64,000 bases of DNA from Persicirhabdus sediminis (GTDB lineage Bacteria; Verrucomicrobiota; Verrucomicrobiia; Verrucomicrobiales; Akkermansiaceae). The stretch is taken from assembly GCF_016595495.1 (NCBI RefSeq), contig NZ_JAENIM010000009.1, positions 186,001 to 250,000 of the forward strand, written 5' to 3'. A program made the translations under genes and the position numbers. The notes below the pieces were generated by a model. It was given only the letters and a program-made list of their open reading frames with translations, did not search any database and was not told where the DNA came from. This document shows positions 19,902-27,791 of this stretch, one piece after another. Each line of letters begins with the position of its first letter. Positions within the stretch are counted from its first letter, which is position 1.

Positions 19902-20449
19902 ACTTCCTCTTCTTCAAGTTCGTTTTCAGCATGCCCACAAACTAATTTGAGCAAGGTTTCCAAAGTAAAATAAGCCGTTGTCACCCCGCTGATAGGGACA
20001 ACCACATAGACCCATGCTCGGCTAATTCCCATAGCAGCCAGCACCTGGCCGCTAGCGTAGGTATCTTTCACAATAGCCCAGCCACCTTGGCCTAAAATCA
20101 CCACTGCAAAAAATAATACCATCAGCTGTGAAAGCACAGCTAACAACCTTCTAGCTGCAGGGTCTAAACTTCTAGCTAGAATATCAACACCTAGGTGTGA
20201 GTGGCCAGCAAAGGCCAAACTAGATCCAATCAATGTCACCCAGATGAGTAACATTCTCGCTAGCTCTTCCGTCCAGCTCGCTTGGTTATCAAATACGAAG
20301 CGTGTCACCACACCCCATAATACTGAGAAAACTAAGCCGCCAACCGCAACTACAACCAGAGCACTTAGGATTCTAACTATAACGCGGTGAATTACCGCCA
20401 TGACGGCAAAAAGACCATTCTGATCTGCCCCCTCTTTAGCATCCATCAT
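19898..20449 (-). CDS. dctQ: TRAP transporter small membrane subunit (DctQ family)
   Basis: 183 residues with four membrane segments after a short cytoplasmic start. The motif 'F-V-F-D-N-Q-A-S-W-T-E-E-L-A-R' is the classic DctQ signature (aromatic-x-x-x-W-x-E-E-x-x-R), followed by 'L-I-W-V-T-L-I-G-S'. The C-terminus is acidic (E-E-E-E). It overlaps both neighbours by four bases, making a tight DctP-Q-M operon. Confidence 0.93.
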   Translation of the reverse strand: MMDAKEGADQNGLFAVMAVIHRVIVRILSALVVVAVGGLVFSVLWGVVTRFVFDNQASWTEELARMLLIWVTLIGSSLAFAGHSHLGVDILARSLDPAARRLLAVLSQLMVLFFAVVILGQGGWAIVKDTYASGQVLAAMGISRAWVYVVVPISGVTTAYFTLETLLKLVCGHAENELEEEEV

Positions 20450-21471
20450 TCTGCTAGTTTTTGAATTTGCTGCATTACATTGCCAACCTCGGTACCTTTG
20501 AAGCCCTCTTTGTAGCTTTCCACCTTCTTAGCAAACAATGATTTATCGGGTTCGACCACTTTCACACCTGCTGCGATTGCGATTGCTTTAGCTTCGTCGG
20601 ATTTTTCCTGCCAGAGTTTTCGCTGATAGACAGATGACTCTGCAGCTGCAGTTTTCAATACAAGCTGTTGCATTGGCGTCAACCTCGCCCAAGCAGATTC
20701 ACCTATCAGCAAGACGTCTGGGTTACTGGTATGTTCGTTTTCGGTGAAAAATTTGCTCACCTCATAATGTCTATCGGTTACGTAACTGGGCCAGTTATTT
20801 TCAGCTCCATCAACCGTGCCCTGCTGCAGAGCTGAATAAAGCTCGCCGTATGAAATAGGTGTAGGTGATGCCCCCAGCTGACGCATGCTATTGATGGCAA
20901 TGTTGCTGTTCATCACACGGATCTTTTGTCCTTTGAGATCATCCGGGGTCACTACCGATTTCTTTGTCATGTAGAAACTACGTGAGCCAGCATCGTAATA
21001 AGTTAGTCCGCGAAGTTTCTTATCTAAACCACTCGCTAACATCTCATTGCCTAACTCACTATCAAGGACCTTCCAATAATGCTCTCTGTCTTGGAAGACG
21101 TAGGGCAAGTTGTAAGCAGACATGATAGGAACAAAACTCTCCAAGGTATTAGAGGATGCCTTTGTCATATCTAAAGCACCGCTCTGCAGTGACTCGATAC
21201 TAGCAGTTTCACTGCCAAGCACACCTCCTGGGTGAATTTCAATAGTCATGCTGCCACCGGATAATTCTTCGACACGCTTTTTCATATATAGCATGCCCAT
21301 ATGTACTGGATGCGACTCTACCAGACCGTGAGCCAGCTTAAGTTCTACTCGACCACCAGCTGCCTGACCCGAACTTTTGCTTTGCTTGAGACGGAAAGCG
21401 AAGCCTGCCGTAGCAACCACCACCCCCGCTAACAGACCGCATAAAAAAAAGGATTTGTGTTTACCTATCAT
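20446..21471 (-). CDS. dctP: TRAP transporter periplasmic solute-binding protein (DctP family)
   Basis: 341 residues. An N-terminal hydrophobic segment (about 9-27) is a signal peptide or anchor. 'L-K-L-A-H-G-L-V-E-S-H-P-V-H' opens the binding fold. 'L-K-G-Q-K-I-R-V-M-N-S-N' contains the conserved Arg that binds the ligand carboxylate, and 'L-Q-Q-G-T-V-D-G-A-E-N-N' is the second family motif. It is first in the DctPQM operon, with its own promoter region between the kduD terminator and its ATG. Ligands are probably unsaturated or free uronates, judged by the adjacent KduI/KduD/GH105 genes. Confidence 0.9.
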   Translation of the reverse strand: MIGKHKSFFLCGLLAGVVVATAGFAFRLKQSKSSGQAAGGRVELKLAHGLVESHPVHMGMLYMKKRVEELSGGSMTIEIHPGGVLGSETASIESLQSGALDMTKASSNTLESFVPIMSAYNLPYVFQDREHYWKVLDSELGNEMLASGLDKKLRGLTYYDAGSRSFYMTKKSVVTPDDLKGQKIRVMNSNIAINSMRQLGASPTPISYGELYSALQQGTVDGAENNWPSYVTDRHYEVSKFFTENEHTSNPDVLLIGESAWARLTPMQQLVLKTAAAESSVYQRKLWQEKSDEAKAIAIAAGVKVVEPDKSLFAKKVESYKEGFKGTEVGNVMQQIQKLAE

Positions 21472-21561
21472 GTTTAGTTATCTTTTCATGTTTATTCGTC
21501 GAGACAACACAAAAGGCGACATTCATACCAAACGCATATTTTTGAGTTATCGCTATGTGTC

Positions 21562-21618
21562 GCTAAAAAAATAGCACTACCACCACAAGAACCATGTACT
21601 GTGGTAATAATGCTATTT
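21562..21618 (-). terminator. Terminator of the kdu transcript
   Basis: Read on the minus strand, AAATAGCA ... TACCAC pairs with GTGGTA ... TGCTATTT (stem broken by a small internal loop), followed by a run of seven T's. It lies about 100 bases after the kduD stop and separates that transcript from dctP. Confidence 0.75.
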
Positions 21619-21713
21619 CTTTCATAATCAAACTAAAAATAATTCATAGTTTAATTTGCGACACTTTGACTTCCAGATGACGTCAAGGACGTCCAAATTA
21701 TCACTCTCAAAAT

Positions 21714-22484
21714 CTATCGACCCATCCAGCCACCATCAACGACCATCGTATGGCCTGTCATGTAATCAGATGCTGCGCTCGCTAGATAAACGACAGGACC
21801 TTTGAAGTCCTCAGCTTCTCCCCAGCGACCAGCTGGAATACGAGCCAAGATAGAAGTACTTCTATCTGCGTCGTTGCGAAGTGCTTCAGTATTGTCTGTC
21901 GCGATGTAACCAGGCGCAATGGCATTCACTTGTACATTGTAACCAGCCCACTCGTTTGATAGAGCCATTGTTAGCTGGCCAATTCCCCCCTTACTAGCAG
22001 CATATCCAGGAACGGTAATACCGCCTTGGAAGGTTAGCAGAGAAGCAGTGAAAATGATCTTACCTTGCTTGCGAACTAACATCTCTTTGCCAATTTCACG
22101 CGACAATACAAACTGGGCATTGAGGTTTACCTCTATCACTTCATCCCAAATATCATCACCGTGCTCAGCAGCTGGCGCGCGTTTGATCGTTCCTGCATTA
22201 TTAACAAGAATATCAATCACTGGATTTTCTGATTTCACCTGCGCGATGAACTCGCTGAGAGCCTCACGCTTAGAAAAATCACATTGATAGGCAGTAAACT
22301 TCCTGCCAAGCGCCTCAACTTCTTTGGCTACTTCAGAGCCACTCAGTTCAAGACTAGCGCTAACGCCTAGAATATCAGCTCCCGCTTCAGCTAGAGCGAC
22401 AGCCATCGCTTTACCAATGCCGCGCTTACACCCCGTCACCAAGGCGACTTTTCCCTTAAGCTCGAATTGTTGCAAAATAGACAT
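21714..22484 (-). CDS. kduD: 2-dehydro-3-deoxy-D-gluconate 5-dehydrogenase (KduD), short-chain dehydrogenase
   Basis: 256 residues, cytoplasmic. Cofactor motif 'T-G-C-K-R-G-I-G' (17-24), 'N-N-A-G' (95-98), catalytic Ser148, Tyr161 and Lys165, and the C-terminal 'V-V-D-G-G-W-M-G-R' typical of KduD. The enzyme reduces 3-deoxy-D-glycero-2,5-hexodiulosonate (the KduI product) to 2-keto-3-deoxygluconate. It starts five bases after the kduI stop. No kdgK or kdgA is in the window, so the final steps must be encoded elsewhere. Confidence 0.9.
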   Translation of the reverse strand: MSILQQFELKGKVALVTGCKRGIGKAMAVALAEAGADILGVSASLELSGSEVAKEVEALGRKFTAYQCDFSKREALSEFIAQVKSENPVIDILVNNAGTIKRAPAAEHGDDIWDEVIEVNLNAQFVLSREIGKEMLVRKQGKIIFTASLLTFQGGITVPGYAASKGGIGQLTMALSNEWAGYNVQVNAIAPGYIATDNTEALRNDADRSTSILARIPAGRWGEAEDFKGPVVYLASAASDYMTGHTMVVDGGWMGR

Positions 22485-22489
22485 TACAG

Positions 22490-23326
22490 TTAGAGAATTT
22501 GATCCATTCCAAGGTGATCCATATCATCAAAGATTTGGTTTTCACCGCCCATTACCCAGCAGAACTTGTACGCCGCAGTTCCTGAGCCAGAGTGAATAGA
22601 CCAGCTAGGAGAAATAACCGCTTCTTTAGAACCAATCACGAGATGACGTGTTTCTTGAGGCTCGCCCATGTAATGGAAAACTCGAGCGTCATCTACCATG
22701 TCATAATACATGTACACTTCTGAGCGACGCACGTGAGTGTGAGATGGCATGGTATTCCACACACTACCTTCTGCGAGCTCTGTATACCCCATGACTAACT
22801 GACAGCTTCTAATGCCTTCAGGATGGATGTATTTATAGATGGTTCTAACGTTGCATGATTCAGCTGCGCCGAGGTGGACAGCTGCGGCGTCAGCCTTCTT
22901 TGCTAGAGTAGTTGGGTGATCCGCATGCGCTGGATAACTGGCTAAATAAAACTCAGCTGGCTGAGAATTATCATCACTAAGGAAGGTCATTTCCTTACTA
23001 CCGCGGCTGACATAAAGGCAGTCGCCATTTTCCATGCGGTACTCTACACCATCTACCGTCACCACGCCGTTAGCTCCAATATTGAGAATACCTAACTCAC
23101 GTCTTTCGAGGAAAAACTCAGTGCGTAATTCTTCAATAACGCCCAGCTTGAGGGCTTCACCAGCTGGAACTGCTGAGCCTACAATCACACGGTCAACATC
23201 TGAGTAGACCATTTCTAACTTACCTACAGTGAATAGGCTAGAAATCAAAAAATTCTCCCTCAGCTCCGCAGTTGTCATTCTACTTACCCGTACTGGGTCC
23301 GCTGCTGTTCTTACATCCGTAATCAT
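22490..23326 (-). CDS. kduI: 5-dehydro-4-deoxy-D-glucuronate isomerase (KduI)
   Basis: 278 residues, the same length as the E. coli enzyme. The cupin metal ligands fall at the same numbers: His196, His198 and Glu203 in 'H-T-H-V-R-R-S-E', and His245 in 'W-S-I-H-S-G'. It isomerises 4-deoxy-L-threo-5-hexosulose uronate, which forms spontaneously from the unsaturated uronates that GH105 releases, to the KduD substrate. It lies between the GH105 gene (29-base gap) and kduD (5-base gap) on one transcript. Confidence 0.95.
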   Translation of the reverse strand: MITDVRTAADPVRVSRMTTAELRENFLISSLFTVGKLEMVYSDVDRVIVGSAVPAGEALKLGVIEELRTEFFLERRELGILNIGANGVVTVDGVEYRMENGDCLYVSRGSKEMTFLSDDNSQPAEFYLASYPAHADHPTTLAKKADAAAVHLGAAESCNVRTIYKYIHPEGIRSCQLVMGYTELAEGSVWNTMPSHTHVRRSEVYMYYDMVDDARVFHYMGEPQETRHLVIGSKEAVISPSWSIHSGSGTAAYKFCWVMGGENQIFDDMDHLGMDQIL

Positions 23327-23355
23327 CTTTATATGTATTTAGAAATTCGTATTAA

Positions 23356-24477
23356 TTATTTCGTATCAGTTTGAATAAGTTTGTAGACTTCACAACCTGC
23401 AGCCAGAAAAGCGCCAGGCCCGTAGGCTATCGTTTTATCGGCCCATGCCTCACCTGGGGCTGCACCAATTGGCTGGACGTATCCTAACATCCCATCATCA
23501 TGCACTTTCTCAAGCAGACAGCTCCAGCCCTTTTTAATAGCTGGCATGTATTGCTCCCTATCTAGTAAGCCTTGGTTGACCCCCCAGGCAAAACCGTAAA
23601 CAAAAAAGGCAGTGCCACTGGTTTCAGGAGTTTTATAGCTGTGTCCAGCTAACAAGCTCATTGGCCAATAACCTTCCTCAGCTTGCAAACTTAGTAATTT
23701 GACAGCCATTTTATTATAAATCTGAGCAAAATATTTGTAGTCTTCAGAATCTTTTGGCAGTTGCTCCATAATCAACGGCAAGCCCGCAAATACCCAACCG
23801 TTACCACGTGACCAAAAAATCTTCTCGCCCGACTTTTCACGTTTCTTGAAAAAGCTACTGTCTCGAAAATAGAGGTCCTCGTCCTCGTCGTAGAGGAAAT
23901 CCGTTGCAGCCTTATACTCCCTAACCATGAATTCACGGTATTTAGGATCACCAGTGGCGGCACTCATCGCCGCCCATGTTGGAGGGGCCATAAATAATGC
24001 ATCGCACCATGCCCAACGTTCATGAGCTGATTTGGTTCCCCATTTGAGTCCACTCTCAGATTGATTATTTAGGATGAAGTCTAGGCGCTGCTGAGTGCCC
24101 TCAAGCATTGTTGGATCCTTATAGTGATCACTCAAGGCTATATACATTTGCCCAACAACATGGTCGTCGGCATGATACTTGCGATCACCTAACTGCCACT
24201 TATTCTGTTCACCAACTGATTTCAGCCACGTATAATATTTATCTGTCTCAGCCAGCTCAGCCCATTTCACCATGCCAACAAAAAATGCTCCATTGACCCA
24301 GCTTCTCAGCTGGCGGTGACGCTTGAACTTGACTGGAATATTATCCATATTCTGCATCTGCCAATCAGCCACAGACGCCATTTTCTGTTTGATTTCAGCG
24401 GGCTGAAAATCAGTCGCACTAGCTGAGCTAGTCATCATCAAACACGCACCTAGCAATAAATTTTTCATCTTCTTCAT
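23356..24477 (-). CDS. GH105 unsaturated rhamnogalacturonyl/glucuronyl hydrolase, exported
   Basis: 373 residues with a signal peptide (about 1-21, ending S-S-A-S-A). It has the (alpha/alpha)6-barrel pattern of GH105: 'D-D-H-V-V-G-Q' (104-110), 'W-A-W-C-D-A-L-F-M-A-P-P' with the likely catalytic Asp159, and 'F-W-S-R-G-N-G-W-V'. These enzymes remove the unsaturated uronic acid from the end of oligosaccharides made by polysaccharide lyases (rhamnogalacturonan, ulvan and others). The product feeds KduI. The ATG overlaps the IclR stop by one base (TAATG), so the two are translationally coupled. Export suggests hydrolysis in the periplasm followed by TRAP import. Confidence 0.88.
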   Translation of the reverse strand: MKKMKNLLLGACLMMTSSASATDFQPAEIKQKMASVADWQMQNMDNIPVKFKRHRQLRSWVNGAFFVGMVKWAELAETDKYYTWLKSVGEQNKWQLGDRKYHADDHVVGQMYIALSDHYKDPTMLEGTQQRLDFILNNQSESGLKWGTKSAHERWAWCDALFMAPPTWAAMSAATGDPKYREFMVREYKAATDFLYDEDEDLYFRDSSFFKKREKSGEKIFWSRGNGWVFAGLPLIMEQLPKDSEDYKYFAQIYNKMAVKLLSLQAEEGYWPMSLLAGHSYKTPETSGTAFFVYGFAWGVNQGLLDREQYMPAIKKGWSCLLEKVHDDGMLGYVQPIGAAPGEAWADKTIAYGPGAFLAAGCEVYKLIQTDTK

Positions 24478-25241
24478 TATCCTACTCTAACCTTACGTTT
24501 GTCACATAGTGACAGGCTCCAGGCGACATCCATAACGATGCTAGCAATCTCAGGAACTTTGCGTTTGGGGAAACTTTGCGTGGAAGCGGTGATGCCGATA
24601 GCTGCCTGCACTCGACCTTTTTCATCAAAAATTGGAGCAGCTAGACATCTCACACCTAGAGCAAATTCTTCATCGTCCATGGAGTAACCACGATCGCGAA
24701 CTCTAGCACACTCAACTTCTAGCTGATCTGCTGAGCGAATCGTCTTCTCCGTTTTGGGTTCATCAAAGTGAATCATTGGAAATAACTCCGCACGCTTGTC
24801 AGCTGGCAAAAATGAGATCAATGACTTGCCAGTGCTAGAGCAGTGGACAAATACATTCGTACCTGAGCGGCTAGCTACCCTAACTGGGTCAGGACTATCA
24901 CATACATCTAAGATGAGGCTATGGGCACCAGCTCGCACAGCTAGGTGAGCAGTTTGCCTAGTCTTCATCGCTAGATCGCGTAGCGCAATGATACAGCGTG
25001 AACGCAAGAGAGCATACTTGTCACCACGCAGAGCTATCGCGTCCAGAGCTGGTCCCATGTAGTAACGGGTGCCCTCTTTCTGAGCCATACCCTCTGAGCA
25101 CAATGAGTTCATCATACGAAACGCAGTGGTTCTGGAGAGTTCAAACTCGCGCTGGATCTCAGCTAGAGACATGCCCTTTTCTTCCATAGGGAGACGTTTT
25201 AGCACTTTGGATGCTTTGATAATGCTAGATATTGAGGCCAT
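24477..25241 (-). CDS. IclR-family regulator (KdgR-like)
   Basis: I use the ATG at 25241 (254 residues); a longer frame opens only with a TTG at 25277. The N-terminal winged helix shows 'K-G-M-S-L-A-E-I-Q-R-E-F-E-L-S-R-T-T-A-F-R-M' and the C-terminal effector domain has 'H-C-S-S-T-G-K-S-L-I-S-F', 'D-D-E-E-F-A-L-G-V-R-C-L-A-A-P' and 'A-A-I-G-I-T-A-S'. It is the first gene of the GH105-kduI-kduD transcript and very likely controls it in response to a uronate catabolite such as 2-keto-3-deoxygluconate, as KdgR does. No clear KdgR-type palindrome was found upstream. Confidence 0.88.
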   Translation of the reverse strand: MASISSIIKASKVLKRLPMEEKGMSLAEIQREFELSRTTAFRMMNSLCSEGMAQKEGTRYYMGPALDAIALRGDKYALLRSRCIIALRDLAMKTRQTAHLAVRAGAHSLILDVCDSPDPVRVASRSGTNVFVHCSSTGKSLISFLPADKRAELFPMIHFDEPKTEKTIRSADQLEVECARVRDRGYSMDDEEFALGVRCLAAPIFDEKGRVQAAIGITASTQSFPKRKVPEIASIVMDVAWSLSLCDKRKVRVG

Positions 25242-25481
25242 TTCAGTATTGAAACTAGGGTTCCTAATTAGAAACAAGTCAAATCACTAAAATGTTTTGC
25301 TTCAAGAGAAATCTTTCCCCGCCCACACCAAATGGGATCACAGTAAAAGTGAAATCAATACACGACAGAACACCTGTTCACATTCTGAAATATCGATTAA
25401 GTTATCTATTTAAAGCCATCCAATCATCTTAACTAGCAGAAAACTTCGATTACAAAATGGACTTTGTACTGCAAAAAAATG

Positions 25482-25519
25482 GCAAAAAAAATGCGCCAGC
25501 TAGAACATCCAGCTGGCGC
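25482..25519 (-). terminator. Terminator of the sulfatase gene
   Basis: Perfect 9-bp stem GCGCCAGCT / AGCTGGCGC (25493-25501 and 25511-25519) with a 9-base loop. On the minus strand it is followed by ATTTTTTTTGCC. It lies 23 bases past the sulfatase stop. The rest of the 300-base gap (25242-25541) must hold the IclR promoter; nothing else is seen in it. Confidence 0.85.
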
Positions 25520-25541
25520 AATTGATCCAAATGTGAAACAG

Positions 25542-27020
25542 CTAGTTTCCTAAAGACGCTTTTACTGTGGCCGCAAAGTCTTTTTGCTCCATTTCTTTTC
25601 GCTTCAGCATCTTGGTTAAAATGCTCTGAATCCTTTCAGGATTGGTACTGGCAATATTCCGTCCAGAGCTACCATCAGCTTGAATTTTATACAGCTCAGC
25701 TGGCTTCTTCCTGTCTCTATCAAGAATGAGCCGGAAAGAATCATCACGCACGCTGATGGACCTAGCCCAATAGCTAATAGCGAGCTCACGGCTAGCTTTA
25801 CCAGTCTTCGCTGATTGAGCGAAGCTCACACCGTCTAATGGTCTAGCTGTTGCTGTATCCTTAGGCTGACACAACTCTAGCAATGAAGGAAAAATATCTA
25901 TCGTCTCAACTGGGCTATCGATGACTTTACTATCGTAACCAGGAACTCTGACAATCAATGGGCTGCGGTTAGCTTCTTCATACGGGCTGTGTTTGCCCCA
26001 CATCTGCAGGTCACCGAGGCACCAACCATGATCGCCCCATAATACCACAATGGTCTCATCAGCGAGCCCTAGAGTTTCCAACTCATTGAGAACTCGACCA
26101 ATTTGTCTGTCAACATAACGCACGCAAGCGAAATATGCGCGGCGATTCATCAGCTGATTTTCTTCACTGAGAGGATTTTCATCGTCGTATGGCGCATCGT
26201 ATTTAAAGAACTCGTGGCTTTTGTGCCAGTAGTTTGCATCTGTGTGTTCCTGACGAGGAGCCAAGGGAATATCTTTATCTTTAAAGGCATCCCAATCCCC
26301 TTTTGTGGCAACAAATGGTAGATGCGGTTTGATAAAACCAACACCAATAAAAAATCGCTCGTCCTTCCACTTTTGCAGTTGTTTGATAGCCACATCGGCT
26401 ATCAGACCGTCGGGAAGCTCTGAATCTTCCTCCGCAACAAACTCCATTAGATCTTTGTGCCCACTGCCATCTTCGCGGTGAACGCCACCATGATAACCAA
26501 ACATTAGTCCCCAGCCTCGCTGCCACTCGCCATATTCCGTTGGCAGTTCATCCCACGCGTTAGGGAGTTCATCGCGTCCATCCCCTTTGCCATTATAAGC
26601 AAATTCCTTGCCGTCAGTAGAGTGAGAAACTTTACCAATACTCGCTGTTTTATAACCACTACGGCGAAAAACCTCAGGCAAAGTTTGCGCTCTATCACTC
26701 TCTCTAGCTAAAGTTTTGAAAGCATTATTACCCTGCATTTTTGATGTTGCTGGGCTCAAACCAGTGAGCATGGCAAACCTAGATGCTCCACAGGTAGCTA
26801 CCTGTACGTGATGGTTAGTAAATGAAAGTCCGTTTTTTGCTAGACGGTCAATATTTGGTGACTCGACCCAATCAGAGCCAAAACAATTCAGATCATCACG
26901 CAGATCATCTACTGCGATAAACAATACATTGTAGCGGTTTGCCCCCGATGGCTCAGCAGCATAGCCTGCAGTCACCACTGAAAAAGCTGACAGACAAACA
27001 AGAAGTTTTGAACTAAACAT
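25542..27020 (-). CDS. S1-family sulfatase (iduronate-2-sulfatase-like)
   Basis: 492 residues with a signal peptide (about 1-21, ending T-A-G-Y-A-A). 'F-I-A-V-D-D-L-R-D-D' supplies the first metal-binding aspartates. The formylglycine site is C77-G-A-S-R, the Cys-type core (C-x-A/P-S-R) that needs maturation by a formylglycine-generating enzyme. 'W-G-D-H-G-W-C-L-G' carries the second metal and sulfate ligands. The overall pattern, with 'K-S-H-E-F-F-K' and 'W-G-K-H-S-P-Y-E-E', resembles iduronate-2-sulfatase-like enzymes of verrucomicrobia and planctomycetes that desulfate algal polysaccharides. Being beside a uronate-use block, it may act on a sulfated polyuronide such as ulvan; that is inference. 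Confidence 0.88.
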   Translation of the reverse strand: MFSSKLLVCLSAFSVVTAGYAAEPSGANRYNVLFIAVDDLRDDLNCFGSDWVESPNIDRLAKNGLSFTNHHVQVATCGASRFAMLTGLSPATSKMQGNNAFKTLARESDRAQTLPEVFRRSGYKTASIGKVSHSTDGKEFAYNGKGDGRDELPNAWDELPTEYGEWQRGWGLMFGYHGGVHREDGSGHKDLMEFVAEEDSELPDGLIADVAIKQLQKWKDERFFIGVGFIKPHLPFVATKGDWDAFKDKDIPLAPRQEHTDANYWHKSHEFFKYDAPYDDENPLSEENQLMNRRAYFACVRYVDRQIGRVLNELETLGLADETIVVLWGDHGWCLGDLQMWGKHSPYEEANRSPLIVRVPGYDSKVIDSPVETIDIFPSLLELCQPKDTATARPLDGVSFAQSAKTGKASRELAISYWARSISVRDDSFRLILDRDRKKPAELYKIQADGSSGRNIASTNPERIQSILTKMLKRKEMEQKDFAATVKASLGN

Positions 27021-27133
27021 GCCATCGCATTACAGTATAACTGGAGTCATTCCCAGATTAGATGGAAAAAAAATCCCTCCTTAGCCAGAATCAGCCCCTC
27101 ACCTGCTAGCTATTAGCACTTTATTGAGCTCGC

Positions 27134-27787
27134 CTAACCACGCCAATTTTTGAGCTGCTTCAGCAGCTGGAAGTTCTGATAGGCAAAGAGGCCCATAAAC
27201 ATGGCGATGTAGATCTCTTTATATTGAAACAGGGCCAGACAACCAAGCCCGCATGCAATAACAATGCCAATGATAAATACGAGTTTCTGACGCTTTGGCC
27301 CGAGTATAGCGGCTAACAGGTGCCCGCCGTCCATCGGAAAGATCGGCATCAGATTAAACAAAGACCAGATAATACTAACGCCCATCAAGTAGAGGAAAAA
27401 ATAATTTATCATTGCCCCCTCTGGCGTGAACTTATTTATGGCTGGGACGAAATACAAAATAGAGAGGCCCAAAGCTAGCTGAACAGCAGGTCCAGCCAGA
27501 GTGACTAGAAATGACTGCATTCTAGATAAGACATTGGGCGGAAAAGTAGCGTATCCACCAAAACTGCTAAGTACCACTCGAGTCGGATATTTGAAAAACT
27601 TGATAGCTAGAGCGTGTCCCATTTCATGTACTAGGATGGAGACAAATGCCGCCAATACAAACAGCGCCATCATCAGCAACGCATTGTGAGGGCTATTTGA
27701 AGTATACAAAAAGCCAATGATACCGATGGTAAACCAGAATGCTGGCTCCACTCTCACAGGGATTCCAAATAAACGAAACTCGACCAT
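27134..27787 (-). CDS. M50-family membrane zinc metalloprotease
   Basis: I use the ATG at 27787 (217 residues), five bases after the leuA stop; the longer frame opens with a GTG inside leuA. Five or six membrane helices. 'V-H-E-M-G-H' is the zinc-binding HExxH site and 'N-L-M-P-I-F-P-M-D-G-G' is the second conserved site-2-protease motif with the third zinc ligand. No PDZ or CBS domain is present, so this is the short form. The substrate is unknown. Coupling to leuA is by position only. Confidence 0.85.
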   Translation of the reverse strand: MVEFRLFGIPVRVEPAFWFTIGIIGFLYTSNSPHNALLMMALFVLAAFVSILVHEMGHALAIKFFKYPTRVVLSSFGGYATFPPNVLSRMQSFLVTLAGPAVQLALGLSILYFVPAINKFTPEGAMINYFFLYLMGVSIIWSLFNLMPIFPMDGGHLLAAILGPKRQKLVFIIGIVIACGLGCLALFQYKEIYIAMFMGLFAYQNFQLLKQLKNWRG

Positions 27788-27791
27788 ATTG

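Noticed and set aside
25242-25277. Longer IclR start (TTG) with 12 extra residues
   Set aside because: The ATG at 25241 gives a normal family N-terminus; there is no ribosome site for the TTG.
25242-25481. KdgR-type operator upstream of the IclR gene
   Set aside because: Short A/T-rich partial palindromes exist, but nothing close to the known KdgR consensus.
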